From positions 1,303,501-1,367,500 of the forward strand of contig NZ_CP104213.1 of the NCBI RefSeq assembly GCF_025244745.1: a stretch of 64,000 bases of DNA, in the 5' to 3' direction. The DNA comes from Deinococcus rubellus. Lineage in GTDB: Bacteria > Deinococcota > Deinococci > Deinococcales > Deinococcaceae. The position numbers and the translations under genes were made by a program. The notes under the pieces were generated by a model. That model was not told where the DNA came from and did no database searches. It saw nothing but the letters and a program-made list of their open reading frames with translations. Every line of letters starts with the position of its first letter. Within the stretch, counting starts at the first letter, position 1. Of this stretch, positions 53,289 to 61,046 are shown piece after piece.

Positions 53289-54206
53289 TTAAAGGGGGGT
53301 TAAGGGCAATTGGTGGTGCTGCCAGAAGGCGTTGCTGCGCGGCTGCAGGCCGCCCAGGATCAGCACACCGACGCCCGGTAGCGCGTCGGCCATCGCCAGG
53401 CTCTCGTCTGGTTGCAGCACGCAGAAGGCCGTCGAGAGGGCGTCGGCCTCAGCACAGGTGGGAGCCAGCACCGAAACGGCGCGGGCGGCGGCGGTGGGTT
53501 GTCCGGTGTGTGGGTCGAACAGGTGTGCGCCCCGGTGGGCGTGCCCACTGGTGGCAACGGCCTGATTCTGGATTCTCACGAACAGCAGCGGTTCGCGGTT
53601 GTCAGCCAACTCGCCGGGCGCTTCCACACCCACCTGGACCGTCTTTCGCCCGATGTGGCGCACGTCGCCGCCGATGTTGAGCACCACCTCGCGCACACCA
53701 GGCGACTCGAAGGCTGCCTGCGCTGCCTGGTCGGTGATGTGGCCCTTGGCGTGGGCATTGAAGTTGAGGCCCAGGTCGGTGTGGAGCGTGACCTGGTCGC
53801 CGTCCAGGGTCCAGAGCGGGCGTCGCATCTGCTCCAGCACCCGGCCCAGTTCGCCCGGTTCCGGCTCACCGGAGGCCCACAACTTCGCGAGGGTGTCGGA
53901 GGCCGGGTGAAATGCGCTGCCGGTCAGGGTCATGAAATGCTGGGCCTGGTCCAGCAGTGCGGCGAGGTCGGGCGACACCTGCACAGGCTGGCCGGGCCTG
54001 GCTTGCAGGCGGTTGAGTTCGCTGTCCGGCAGAAAGCGGCTGAAAATGAGTTCCAGCCGGTCGAGTTCGGCCAGCAGGGCGCGCTCGGCAGCGTCCAGGC
54101 ACGTCGCGGTGTCGCCCAGCAGTTGCACTTCCAGTGCCGTGCCCAGCACGCCTTCAAGGCGGCGCAGTCGGCGTCTGGGACGGGTGGGGAGGGAAGGCCA
54201 CTTCAT
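53289..54206 (-). CDS. FAD:protein FMN transferase (ApbE family)
   Basis: A 305-residue ApbE/flavin transferase, which attaches FMN to Ser/Thr of exported proteins. Visible are GTALEVQLLGD, ELDRLELIFSRFLPDSELNRLQ, NFNAHAKGHITDQAAQ, VVLNIGGDVRHIG and, near the C-terminus, TSGHAHRGAHLFDPHTGQPT and CAEADALSTAFCVL with the Mg-binding Asp and Ser/Thr. No signal peptide is evident from the ATG at 54206 (MKWPSLPTRPRRR). It leads the operon with DUF2271 and PepSY; the acceptor protein with a flavinylation motif was not found among them. Confidence 0.9.
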   Translation of the reverse strand: MKWPSLPTRPRRRLRRLEGVLGTALEVQLLGDTATCLDAAERALLAELDRLELIFSRFLPDSELNRLQARPGQPVQVSPDLAALLDQAQHFMTLTGSAFHPASDTLAKLWASGEPEPGELGRVLEQMRRPLWTLDGDQVTLHTDLGLNFNAHAKGHITDQAAQAAFESPGVREVVLNIGGDVRHIGRKTVQVGVEAPGELADNREPLLFVRIQNQAVATSGHAHRGAHLFDPHTGQPTAAARAVSVLAPTCAEADALSTAFCVLQPDESLAMADALPGVGVLILGGLQPRSNAFWQHHQLPLTPL

Positions 54207-54465
54207 GACCTGCCCAGTCTGGCGGGGGTTTGTGAAGATTGTTCGTGGAGTGGATATGGTTTCTGCGTGTGAGGGCAGCGGGTGCCCCGAGGGCATTGGT
54301 CCATGTTCATCAGCACTGCTATCTGTATTGCGGCCTCGACAAACATTCAAGCTTCGTCTATCCATGTCAGGGTCAGATGGAGCGCGGCTAGAGGACTGCC
54401 CAGGATAAATGAACGCCCCGGCGGCTCGACTGTTTCTCACCCCGGCCCGTCACAAGCTGAGGGCC

Positions 54466-55248
54466 ATGAACATCACTTTGCAAGGTCGGCGTGCCCTGGT
54501 GACCGGGGCCAATTCGGGAATCGGGGAAGCGGTGGTGCGGGGACTGGCCGCCGCCGGAGCGCGGGTCGTCATCAACTATGTCTCGCACCCGGAAGCCGCC
54601 GACAAGATCGCCGCCGACATTACCGCAGCGGGCGGCGAGGCGTTCACGGTGCTGGCCGATGTGAGCGACCCGGCGCAGGTGGCCGCCATGTTCGAGCAGA
54701 TTGACGCCCGCTACGGCGGCCTCGACCTTCTGGTCAACAACGCGGGCATTGACGGTGCGCACACCCTGAGCTGGGACGCCGACCCGGTTGCCTGGCTTCA
54801 GGTCATCCGGATCAACCTGTTCGGGGCCTTTTTGTGCGCTCAGCAGGCCCTCAAGCGGATGGTGCCGCAGCGGGGCGGGGTCGTCGTCAACATCACCAGC
54901 GTTCACGAAAAGATCGCCTGGAGCGGTTACAGCGCCTACGCGGCCAGCAAGGGCGGCGAGGAAATGCTGATGAAGACGCTGGCCCAGGAAGCCGCCCCGC
55001 ACGGGGTCCGGGTGCTGGCGCTGGCTCCCGGCGCGGTCCGCACACCGATTAACCAGGCGGTCTGGAGCAATCCCACCTCGCTGGCCGATCTGCTGACCAA
55101 GATTCCGCTGGGCCGCATGGGCGAAACCTCGGACATTGCCAATATGGTGGTGTTTCTGTGCTCCGAGCAGGCCAGTTACGTGACCGGCACCACCGTGTAC
55201 GTGGACGGCGCGATGACCGATTATCCGGAGTTCGCGCACGGGGGCTGA
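54466..55248 (+). CDS. SDR family oxidoreductase (glucose 1-dehydrogenase-like)
   Basis: A 260-residue classical short-chain dehydrogenase. Cofactor motif ALVTGANSGIGEAVVRGLAAAG (residue 10), NNAG (about 90) and the catalytic set Ser in ITSVHEKIAWSG, Tyr-x-x-x-Lys in YAASKGG, then ALAPGAVRTPIN. The C-terminal SYVTGTTVYVDGAMTDYPEF and the HEKIAW and WSNP segments resemble glucose/galactose 1-dehydrogenases of the B. megaterium type. The substrate is inferred. ATG at 54466 gives a normal N-terminus (MNITLQGRRALVTG); a longer frame from 54409 is not needed. Confidence 0.9.
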   Translation: MNITLQGRRALVTGANSGIGEAVVRGLAAAGARVVINYVSHPEAADKIAADITAAGGEAFTVLADVSDPAQVAAMFEQIDARYGGLDLLVNNAGIDGAHTLSWDADPVAWLQVIRINLFGAFLCAQQALKRMVPQRGGVVVNITSVHEKIAWSGYSAYAASKGGEEMLMKTLAQEAAPHGVRVLALAPGAVRTPINQAVWSNPTSLADLLTKIPLGRMGETSDIANMVVFLCSEQASYVTGTTVYVDGAMTDYPEFAHGG

Positions 55249-55286
55249 CCCGAGCAGGTCAATGCAACCGAACCACCCGGATCAGG

Positions 55287-56552
55287 CTAACTCAGTGCCT
55301 GCATCAGATCGGCCTGCAAATCGGCCAGCGCTTCGACGCCCACGCTCATGCGGATACTCTGCGGGGTCACACCAGCGGCGCGGCGGGCAGCCTCGGGCAT
55401 CCGTCCGTGGGTGGTGGTCCAGGGATGCACGACCAGGGTACGGGTGTCGCCCAGGTTGGGAGCCATTCGGATGACTTTGAGGCGTGACAGGAACGCGGCA
55501 GGATCGGCCACCTCGAACGACATCACTGCGCCGAAGCCGCCGCTGAGGTAGCGCTGGGCCAGGTCGTGATGTTCGCTGCTCGATAGCCCCGGATAGTTGA
55601 CCCGGCCCACCCCCGCGTGCGCATTCAGAATTTCGGCCAGAGCCAGCGTCGTCTCGCACTCACGGGTCAATCGCAAAGACAGGGTTTCCAGGCCCAGTGC
55701 GATCAGGTACGCGCTCTGAGGCGGCAGTACCATGCCGAGCTGCGAAGCGCCGAACCAGCGCTGCCGCCAGGCCAGTGCGCCCGCGCCCCGCGCTGCCAGC
55801 AGACTCGGCGCACCGTCCGTGTAAATGGGGTTGCGGCTCAGGTCGTGGGCCGTACCCACCGTGACGCTTCCGCCCAGTACCGAGCCGTGCCCGCTGGCCC
55901 ATTTGGTCAGGCTGTGCGTCACCATATCGGCCCCGAAATCGAGCGGGCGGCACAGCAGCCCCACCCCGCCCCAGGTGTTGTCCACACCCAGCAGGGCTCC
56001 CTGCGCGTGGGCAATGTCCGAGAACGCCGATAGATCGGCCACGTCAGCGGCGGGGTTGCCGATGGTCTCGGCCCAGACGAGGCGGGTGTTGGGCTGCATG
56101 GCGGCGCGCACGGCGTCGGGCGTGTTGGCCACCAGGGTCGCCGTGATGCCCATCAGCGGCAGCACATTGCCCAGCAGTCCCACCGAGCCGCCGAACAAGC
56201 TGCTGGTCGCCACGATGTGGTCCCCGGCCCGGCAGGCGCTGAGCATGGCGGTGAAGCTGGCCGCCTGCCCGCTGCTGAGGCAGACCGTGTCGGTTCCGCC
56301 TTCCAGCGCGGTGACGCGGGCTTCGAGGGCCTTCGTCGTCGGATTTTGAATGCGCGCGTAGCTGCTGCCCGTATTGGTCTGAAACTCCTCGGCGGCGGCG
56401 TCCAGACTGTCAAACTGAAAGGCCGCCATCTGCTGTATGGGGAGGCCCACGCCCACCCCGGTGCCGCGCTCGATGCCGGTGTGGACAGCCAGCGTGTCGT
56501 AGGCGAGGTCGGTGCTCAGTTCGGGTGGCAGGTCACGGAAAGCGTCACTCAT
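55287..56552 (-). CDS. metY: O-acetylhomoserine aminocarboxypropyltransferase / cysteine synthase-like
   Basis: A 421-residue Cys/Met-metabolism PLP enzyme. The start is AYDTLAVHTGIERGTGVGVGLPIQQMAAFQFDS, then YARIQNPTTKALEARVTALEGG, SSGQAASFTAMLSACRAGDHIVATSSLFGGS and the PLP lysine in MVTHSLTKWASGHGSVLGG. This fits MetY-type direct sulfhydrylation of O-acetyl-homoserine, although substrate choice in this family is hard to read from sequence. The ATG at 56552 is seven bases after TAGCAT. Divergent from the tandem Nudix gene. Confidence 0.9.
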   Translation of the reverse strand: MSDAFRDLPPELSTDLAYDTLAVHTGIERGTGVGVGLPIQQMAAFQFDSLDAAAEEFQTNTGSSYARIQNPTTKALEARVTALEGGTDTVCLSSGQAASFTAMLSACRAGDHIVATSSLFGGSVGLLGNVLPLMGITATLVANTPDAVRAAMQPNTRLVWAETIGNPAADVADLSAFSDIAHAQGALLGVDNTWGGVGLLCRPLDFGADMVTHSLTKWASGHGSVLGGSVTVGTAHDLSRNPIYTDGAPSLLAARGAGALAWRQRWFGASQLGMVLPPQSAYLIALGLETLSLRLTRECETTLALAEILNAHAGVGRVNYPGLSSSEHHDLAQRYLSGGFGAVMSFEVADPAAFLSRLKVIRMAPNLGDTRTLVVHPWTTTHGRMPEAARRAAGVTPQSIRMSVGVEALADLQADLMQALS

Positions 56553-56559
56553 GCCTTCG

Positions 56560-56565
56560 ATGCTA
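56560..56565 (-). promoter_or_regulatory. -10 element for metY (leaderless)
   Basis: TAGCAT on the minus strand, seven bases before the ATG at 56552. Confidence 0.65.
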
Positions 56566-56611
56566 ACGCGGCGGGGTTGTTCAGGGAGCGGCGGTGTATA
56601 GCTGCGGTGTG

Positions 56612-56617
56612 TATAGT
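56612..56617 (+). promoter_or_regulatory. -10 element for the tandem Nudix gene (leaderless)
   Basis: TATAGT on the plus strand, seven bases before the GTG at 56625. Confidence 0.65.
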
Positions 56618-56624
56618 TCCGGGC

Positions 56625-57575
56625 GTGTCGTACCTCTCCGAACTGCGCGCCGTCGTCGGCCCAAGACCCCTGTTCAGCGTCGGGGCCAGTAGCGTCGTGC
56701 AGGACGAAACCGGGCGGGTACTGCTCCAGCGCCGGGGTGACGACGGTCTGTGGGGGTTGCCGGGCGGCGGCCTGGAACCCGGCGAAACGTTTGAGGAAGC
56801 CGCCCGCCGCGAGCTGAACGAGGAAACCGGCCTGGACACGCCGCTGGCCTTCTGGCAGGCGCTCAGCGGGGCGCATCTGTACCACCGCTACCCCAACGGC
56901 GATCAGGTGTACTTCGTGGGCGGGCTGTGCCGGGGCCGCCTGAGCGCTGCTTCCTTGGAGCACGCCGTGCCCGACGACGACGGCGAAACCCTGGCGCTGG
57001 GCTGGTTTGGGCTGAATGGGTTGCCGACCATCAGTGCCAACGTCAACAAGCAGACACTCAGCCTGTTGCGGGCCGAGGTGGGCCTGCCGCCACTGCCGCT
57101 GGAGCCCTCGCCACTCCCACCTGTAGGTGAACACATGCGCGAGTTGCGGGCGCTCGTCGGGCCGCGTCCTCTGTTCGCTCCCGGCGCGAATGTGCTGCTG
57201 CGAGACGGGGAAGGGCGGGTGCTGCTGGTCCGGCAGGCGCACAATGGCCTGTGGGCGCTGCCGGGCGGCAGCATGGAACTCGGCGAGACCTTTGAGCAGG
57301 TCGCCCGGCGAGAGCTGAAGGAGGAGGCCGGAGTCAGGGTAGACGAACTCAGGCCGCTGAGGCTATACATCGGGCCGCAGTACCGCTTCACCTATCCGCA
57401 CGGCGACGTGGTGGACAACGTGTCCCAGCTTTTCGAGGCGCAGTTTTTGGGCGGTGAGCTGAAGTTGCAGGCCGGTGAAGTCACGGAGGCGGCCTGGTTC
57501 GCCCCCGCCGACCTGCCGCCCGAACACGGGCTGAGCGGGCCTCTGATTCGGGCCAATCTGAGCGACTGGGCTTAA
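56625..57575 (+). CDS. Tandem Nudix hydrolase (two complete domains)
   Basis: A 316-residue protein made of two Nudix domains in one chain. Domain 1 (about 5-155) has the Nudix box GGGLEPGETFEEAARRELNEETG; domain 2 (about 165-310) has GGSMELGETFEQVARRELKEEAG. Both keep all catalytic Glu and the REUxEE core. Each domain begins with almost the same sequence, LRAVVGPRPLFSVGA and LRALVGPRPLFAPGA, so the gene arose by internal duplication. Deinococcus has many Nudix proteins; single-domain relatives hydrolyse nucleotide derivatives. The GTG start is set by the -10 box, well after a longer frame reaching 56217. Confidence 0.9.
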   Translation: MSYLSELRAVVGPRPLFSVGASSVVQDETGRVLLQRRGDDGLWGLPGGGLEPGETFEEAARRELNEETGLDTPLAFWQALSGAHLYHRYPNGDQVYFVGGLCRGRLSAASLEHAVPDDDGETLALGWFGLNGLPTISANVNKQTLSLLRAEVGLPPLPLEPSPLPPVGEHMRELRALVGPRPLFAPGANVLLRDGEGRVLLVRQAHNGLWALPGGSMELGETFEQVARRELKEEAGVRVDELRPLRLYIGPQYRFTYPHGDVVDNVSQLFEAQFLGGELKLQAGEVTEAAWFAPADLPPEHGLSGPLIRANLSDWA

Positions 57576-58045
57576 CTGCTGTCTGCCAGCGCCGCTGCCA
57601 CCGCCCTGGGCAGTTCGCGCGCCACCCGCGCCAGGGTCCGCGAGGCCGCCGCCTGCACCATCTTCTCAAAGGCTGCGCCGCCCCACTTCTCGGCGGCGGG
57701 CAAACCGAGGTGGGCGCGAAAGACGAACGAGTAGTCCAGCGCCGCGCCGCTGAGCTGGCCCTCGCCCGCCACTTCCAGCCAGGCCCGTTCATGTTCGATC
57801 ATCTGTGGTAGGAGGCGTGCGCCCCGCTCGGTTTCTTCCAGCACGCTGAAAAATGGCAGGGTGACCTCACCGAGCATTGGCAGCGAGACCGCCAGCACCC
57901 CGCGCACCTCGGCGGCGCTCACCGACAGCTCGCGCAGAAAGCGCACCTGCGAGAGTGAGCGGGCCGGATCGCGCACGAAGGCCAGCGCCGCCGCCGAATC
58001 GCCGGGCGCGGGCAAGCTGAACGGCTGGTCGGCTTCGATGATCAT
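57572..58045 (-). CDS. DUF3809 domain-containing protein
   Basis: A 157-residue protein matching DUF3809, a family found in Deinococcus-Thermus: it begins MIIEADQPFSLPAPGDSAAALAFVRDPARSLSQVRFLREL and has a mixed beta/helix C-terminal half ending in ASRTLARVARELPRAVAAAL. This layout resembles START-like lipid-binding folds. Function unknown. It is 27 bases downstream of the 58073-58300 gene on the same strand, so they likely share a transcript; its stop overlaps the stop of the convergent Nudix gene. Confidence 0.75.
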   Translation of the reverse strand: MIIEADQPFSLPAPGDSAAALAFVRDPARSLSQVRFLRELSVSAAEVRGVLAVSLPMLGEVTLPFFSVLEETERGARLLPQMIEHERAWLEVAGEGQLSGAALDYSFVFRAHLGLPAAEKWGGAAFEKMVQAAASRTLARVARELPRAVAAALADSS

Positions 58046-58072
58046 TGCCGGAAAGCGCCCACGCGGCTCAAG

Positions 58073-58300
58073 TCAGTCCACCCATTCGATCACCACTGCG
58101 CCTTTGGCCAAAGCGTCACTTAGATCGTCGTCGCTGGCGCTGCGCAGCCGGGGCAGGTGGGCGAAGCGCGGTGTGGCTGAAGCGTAGCCGAGGCGCACCA
58201 CCACCGCGTCGTTGGCATCGTCCTTCCCGATGCGCCACACCAGTTGCCCGCCGAGCGCTTCGAGCTGGGATGCGAGTTCGGGAGTCGAGGAGCCAGTCAT
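58073..58300 (-). CDS. Hypothetical small protein (75 aa)
   Basis: No family recognised. The protein begins MTGSSTPELASQLEALGGQLVW, continues with KDDANDAVVVRLGYAS and ends SDALAKGAVVIEWVD, a short soluble alpha/beta module. The ATG at 58300 is six bases after a near-consensus TACAAT. It is the leading gene of a pair with DUF3809. Confidence 0.65.
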   Translation of the reverse strand: MTGSSTPELASQLEALGGQLVWRIGKDDANDAVVVRLGYASATPRFAHLPRLRSASDDDLSDALAKGAVVIEWVD

Positions 58301-58306
58301 GGGTGT

Positions 58307-58312
58307 ATTGTA
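58307..58312 (-). promoter_or_regulatory. -10 element for the 58073-DUF3809 pair (leaderless)
   Basis: TACAAT on the minus strand, six bases before the ATG at 58300. Confidence 0.75.
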
Positions 58313-58336
58313 ATGCGCCCGAAACGCCCTGGTCCC

Positions 58337-58342
58337 TATACT
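58337..58342 (+). promoter_or_regulatory. -10 element for the acyltransferase gene (leaderless)
   Basis: TATACT on the plus strand, six bases before the GTG at 58349. With the TACAAT on the other strand it forms a divergent pair 24 bases apart. Confidence 0.75.
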
Positions 58343-58348
58343 CGCCGC

Positions 58349-58978
58349 GTGACGACGACTCCCCGCTGGATGAACCGCCCGGCCACCTGGCGCTCGAAAC
58401 TGGCCGCGTCGCTGCTGCGGCTGGGCGGCTGGACAGCGCTGCTGCCCCCCGTGCCCGGAAGCAAGCTGATCGGCATTGCCTATCCGCACACCAGCAACTG
58501 GGATCTGCTGCCTGCGCTGCTGTGGGCCTGGGCCACCGGCACGCCGCTGAAGTTCGTCGCCAAGCACAGCCTCTTCCGCTTTCCGCTGGGGCCGCTGCTG
58601 CGCGCCTGGGGGGGCGTATCAGTGGACCGGCGCAAAGCCGGGGGCAACTTCGTGGACGCGGTGGCCGCGCTGATTGCCGAGCAGCCGGAGATCGTGCTGG
58701 GCCTTGCGCCTGAGGGCACCCGCGAGCGTGCCGAGGTGTGGAAGAGCGGCTTTTACCACATGGCCCAGGCGGCGGACGTGCCGATTGCCCTGATCGCCTT
58801 TGACTGGAAACGCAAACGGGTGGGCGTGCTGGCCTATCTGACGCCCAGCGGCGACATCGAGGCCGATTACGAGAAGATTCGGGCTGCCTACGCGGGCGTG
58901 GTGGGCAGGCACCTGCAGAAGGCCACCCCGATTCGGGCCAGCCTGGGCGCAGTGGAGGGAGTCAAGGAGCGGATGTGA
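58349..58978 (+). CDS. PlsC-family acyltransferase
   Basis: A 209-residue phospholipid acyltransferase-fold protein. The H-x4-D motif is in YPHTSNWDLLPALLWAW (near 55), the glycerol-phosphate pocket in KHSLFRFPLGPLLRAWGGVSVDRRKAGG, and the P-E-G-T-R motif in LGLAPEGTRERAEVWKSGFYHMA (near 125). This short form resembles 1-acyl-sn-glycerol-3-phosphate acyltransferases. The GTG start follows from the promoter spacing; upstream residues in frame look random. Confidence 0.88.
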   Translation: MTTTPRWMNRPATWRSKLAASLLRLGGWTALLPPVPGSKLIGIAYPHTSNWDLLPALLWAWATGTPLKFVAKHSLFRFPLGPLLRAWGGVSVDRRKAGGNFVDAVAALIAEQPEIVLGLAPEGTRERAEVWKSGFYHMAQAADVPIALIAFDWKRKRVGVLAYLTPSGDIEADYEKIRAAYAGVVGRHLQKATPIRASLGAVEGVKERM

Positions 58979-58996
58979 TGTTCACACCTGAACGCT

Positions 58997-59443
58997 TCAT
59001 TCCTGGTCTTTCAGTCCCTGAATCTCCTCGATAAAGCGCTCCAGACTGTCGAACTCTCGGTAGACGCTGGCAAAACGGATGTAGGCCACGTCGTCGAGGG
59101 GACGCAGAAAGTTCATGGCCCGCTTGCCGATCTCACCGCTCTCGATTTCTGGCGCGCCGACCTCGTCCTCGAAGCCGTAGGCAAAGGCCCGTAGGGTTGC
59201 TTCCGGAATGGGGCGCTTCTCGCTGGCCAGTCTCAGCCCGCGCAGCAGCTTGTCAGGATTGAACGCCTGCCTCAGCCCGCCGCGCTTGACGACCATCAGC
59301 GGTTCGAGCTGGGCGCGCTCGTAGGTCGTGAAGCGCCGCGCGCAGCTCAGGCACTCGCGGCGGCGGCGAATGGCCGCGCCGTCGTCACCGCCGCGCGAGT
59401 TGACCACCTTGCTGTCGGCCGCGCCGCAGTAGGGGCACTTCAA
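58997..59443 (-). CDS. nrdR: Transcriptional repressor NrdR
   Basis: A 148-residue NrdR, the nucleotide-sensing repressor of ribonucleotide reductase genes. The zinc ribbon is complete (KCPYCG and RECLSCARRFTTYER) and the ATP-cone follows (residues about 48-138, VVKRGGLRQAFNPDKLLRGL, AYIRFASVYREFDSLERF). It binds NrdR boxes with dATP as co-repressor; no nrd gene is visible here. The start overlaps the SDR-like gene stop as a four-base ATGA. Confidence 0.95.
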   Translation of the reverse strand: MKCPYCGAADSKVVNSRGGDDGAAIRRRRECLSCARRFTTYERAQLEPLMVVKRGGLRQAFNPDKLLRGLRLASEKRPIPEATLRAFAYGFEDEVGAPEIESGEIGKRAMNFLRPLDDVAYIRFASVYREFDSLERFIEEIQGLKDQE

Positions 59444-60138
59444 GAGCTTCTCAGCAGATTTTCGCGGATCTGGTCACGGTACTTTGGTGCGGGCGGCAGC
59501 GGCACCTCGATGACGTTGCCGCGCAGGTGGTGCAGCTCCGGCAGGGCCAGGGTCAGTACCGCCTCGGAGAGAGGTGCGTCGGCTCTGCCCTCGTTGCTGC
59601 TGGCGCGGCTGGGCAGCACCATATTGAGCCTCAGCTCCTCGGCCTCGGCCCGCTCGACCAGACCGCGCAGTGCGCCGCGCTGAGGATAGGCTTGCAGTCC
59701 CAGCTCGTCGAGGTGCGGCCCGACCAGGGTCAGCCAGGTGCCGGGCAAGCGCCGCTGAATGATCTGGGCAATCATGACGCTGCTCTTGACATTGCAGTTG
59801 AACAGATCCATCCACTCGTTTTCGCTGAGCATGGTGAAGTTGGCATGCGCCCGTTTGTCGGCCAGATGCACGATGCCGTGCAGCACCCCGAAAATCTCCA
59901 GCATCCGGCTCTGGGCGCTGAGCCAGTCGAGGGTCACGCCCACGTCGGCCTTAAGCGGAATGGCTGTGCCGCCCGCATGCTCGATCTGGCTGGCGTGCGC
60001 CGAGAGCGTCTCGGGATTGCTGCCGATCAGCACCACGCTGGCCCCGGCCCGCGCCAGGGCACTGCTGACGGCCCGGCCATACCCCTGGTCGCCGCTGGTC
60101 ACAGCGATCACCTGGCCTGCGAGGCGTTGGGTGTCCAC
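59440..60138 (-). CDS. SDR-fold protein lacking the YxxxK motif, coupled to nrdR
   Basis: A 232-residue Rossmann protein. The N-terminal GQVIAVTSGDQGYGRAVSSALARAGASVVLIGSNPETL follows the SDR cofactor pattern with an altered glycine motif (TSGDQGYGRA). The catalytic region reads SSVMIAQIIQRRLPGTWLTLVGPHLDELGLQAYPQRGALRGL; the Lys of Tyr-x-x-x-Lys is missing. It may therefore bind a dinucleotide without normal dehydrogenase activity. The GTG at 60138 is six bases after TATTCT, better than an alternative GTG at 60189 that overlaps the Nudix gene. Confidence 0.8.
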   Translation of the reverse strand: MDTQRLAGQVIAVTSGDQGYGRAVSSALARAGASVVLIGSNPETLSAHASQIEHAGGTAIPLKADVGVTLDWLSAQSRMLEIFGVLHGIVHLADKRAHANFTMLSENEWMDLFNCNVKSSVMIAQIIQRRLPGTWLTLVGPHLDELGLQAYPQRGALRGLVERAEAEELRLNMVLPSRASSNEGRADAPLSEAVLTLALPELHHLRGNVIEVPLPPAPKYRDQIRENLLRSS

Positions 60139-60144
60139 CCCTTC

Positions 60145-60150
60145 AGAATA
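60145..60150 (-). promoter_or_regulatory. -10 element for the SDR-like-nrdR operon (leaderless)
   Basis: TATTCT on the minus strand, six bases before the GTG at 60138. It lies inside the last region upstream of the Nudix stop, separating the two operons. Confidence 0.65.
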
Positions 60151-60185
60151 GCTCACCGGGTGCGGCGACACGTCAGCGGCGAACT

Positions 60186-61046
60186 TCACGGCAACTCGTC
60201 CTCGTCGTCGAAGGGAGCCTCGAAGGTCAGGCGTTCCAGGTCCGGCGATTCTCTGAGCTGCGCCTTGCTGTCCGCACCCCGGTGGGTCGGGGGGGCTGCG
60301 CTCTGCACCCGGCTGCGCTTCTTGAGCATGGCCGGTTCCTTGTCGAGATCGAAGACAAAGTGCTTGGGCCGCCGGTCACGTAGCCAGGCTTCCAGCGCCA
60401 CCAGGCGCGGGCGAAAGCGCAGGTATTCGCGCAGGTGGCGCACCGAGACGAACTTGGCTTCCTGCACGTCCCTGTCCGGGTCGCGCGGCCCCAGCGTGCC
60501 GCCCACCTCACGGCCCACGTAGAAGAATTGCAGGTGGTGGCCCCAGGTTTCGGCCTGAAACTCCACCAGAAAGGCCAGTTCGCGCAACTCCACGATGAGT
60601 CCCGTTTCCTCGTAGGTCTCGCGCCGCGCTCCCTCCTGAAGCAGCTCACCGACTTCCAGGCCGCCTTTGGGCAGGCTCCAGCGGCCCCGTTCGCGCACGA
60701 TCAACACCTCGTCGCCGCGCATCACGATGCAGCCCACGCCGATGCGCGGCTCGGCCAGCGGGCGCTTGTTGCGGCCCCTGGAGGGCGGCGCGGTCACCGG
60801 CGGCGTCACCTCGCCCCTGCGGCCCTGACTGATCTGGCCGGGTGCGTCGTTCTTGCGCCGGTTGTTGCGGCCCCGGTGGCGGCTGCGGCTGCGGCTGGTG
60901 GGCTGATCGCCGGACTGGGCAGGTTTGGCCTGGGTCGGTTTCGGCTGGGCAATTTTTGGCTGGCCGACCTGTTGCTGGGCCGGTTGCGGAGTGGTGGATG
61001 GGGTGCGGGCGGTGGGGGCCTGGCCCTTGGGGTCAGTTTCGGGCAT
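60186..61046 (-). CDS. Nudix hydrolase with disordered basic N-terminal extension
   Basis: A 286-residue protein. Residues 1-95 are low complexity: Gln/Pro/Lys repeats (QPKIAQPKPTQAKPAQ) then an Arg-rich patch (SRSRSRHRGRNNRRKN), probably nucleic-acid-binding. Residues about 100-235 are a Nudix domain (GVGCIVMRGDEVLIVRERGRWSLPKGGLEVGELLQEGARRETYEETG) with a complete box and SLPKGG loop. The C-terminal tail is acidic (FDDEDELP). It follows dnaB with a one-base overlap (TGATG), so it is expressed with the replicative helicase. Confidence 0.88.
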   Translation of the reverse strand: MPETDPKGQAPTARTPSTTPQPAQQQVGQPKIAQPKPTQAKPAQSGDQPTSRSRSRHRGRNNRRKNDAPGQISQGRRGEVTPPVTAPPSRGRNKRPLAEPRIGVGCIVMRGDEVLIVRERGRWSLPKGGLEVGELLQEGARRETYEETGLIVELRELAFLVEFQAETWGHHLQFFYVGREVGGTLGPRDPDRDVQEAKFVSVRHLREYLRFRPRLVALEAWLRDRRPKHFVFDLDKEPAMLKKRSRVQSAAPPTHRGADSKAQLRESPDLERLTFEAPFDDEDELP

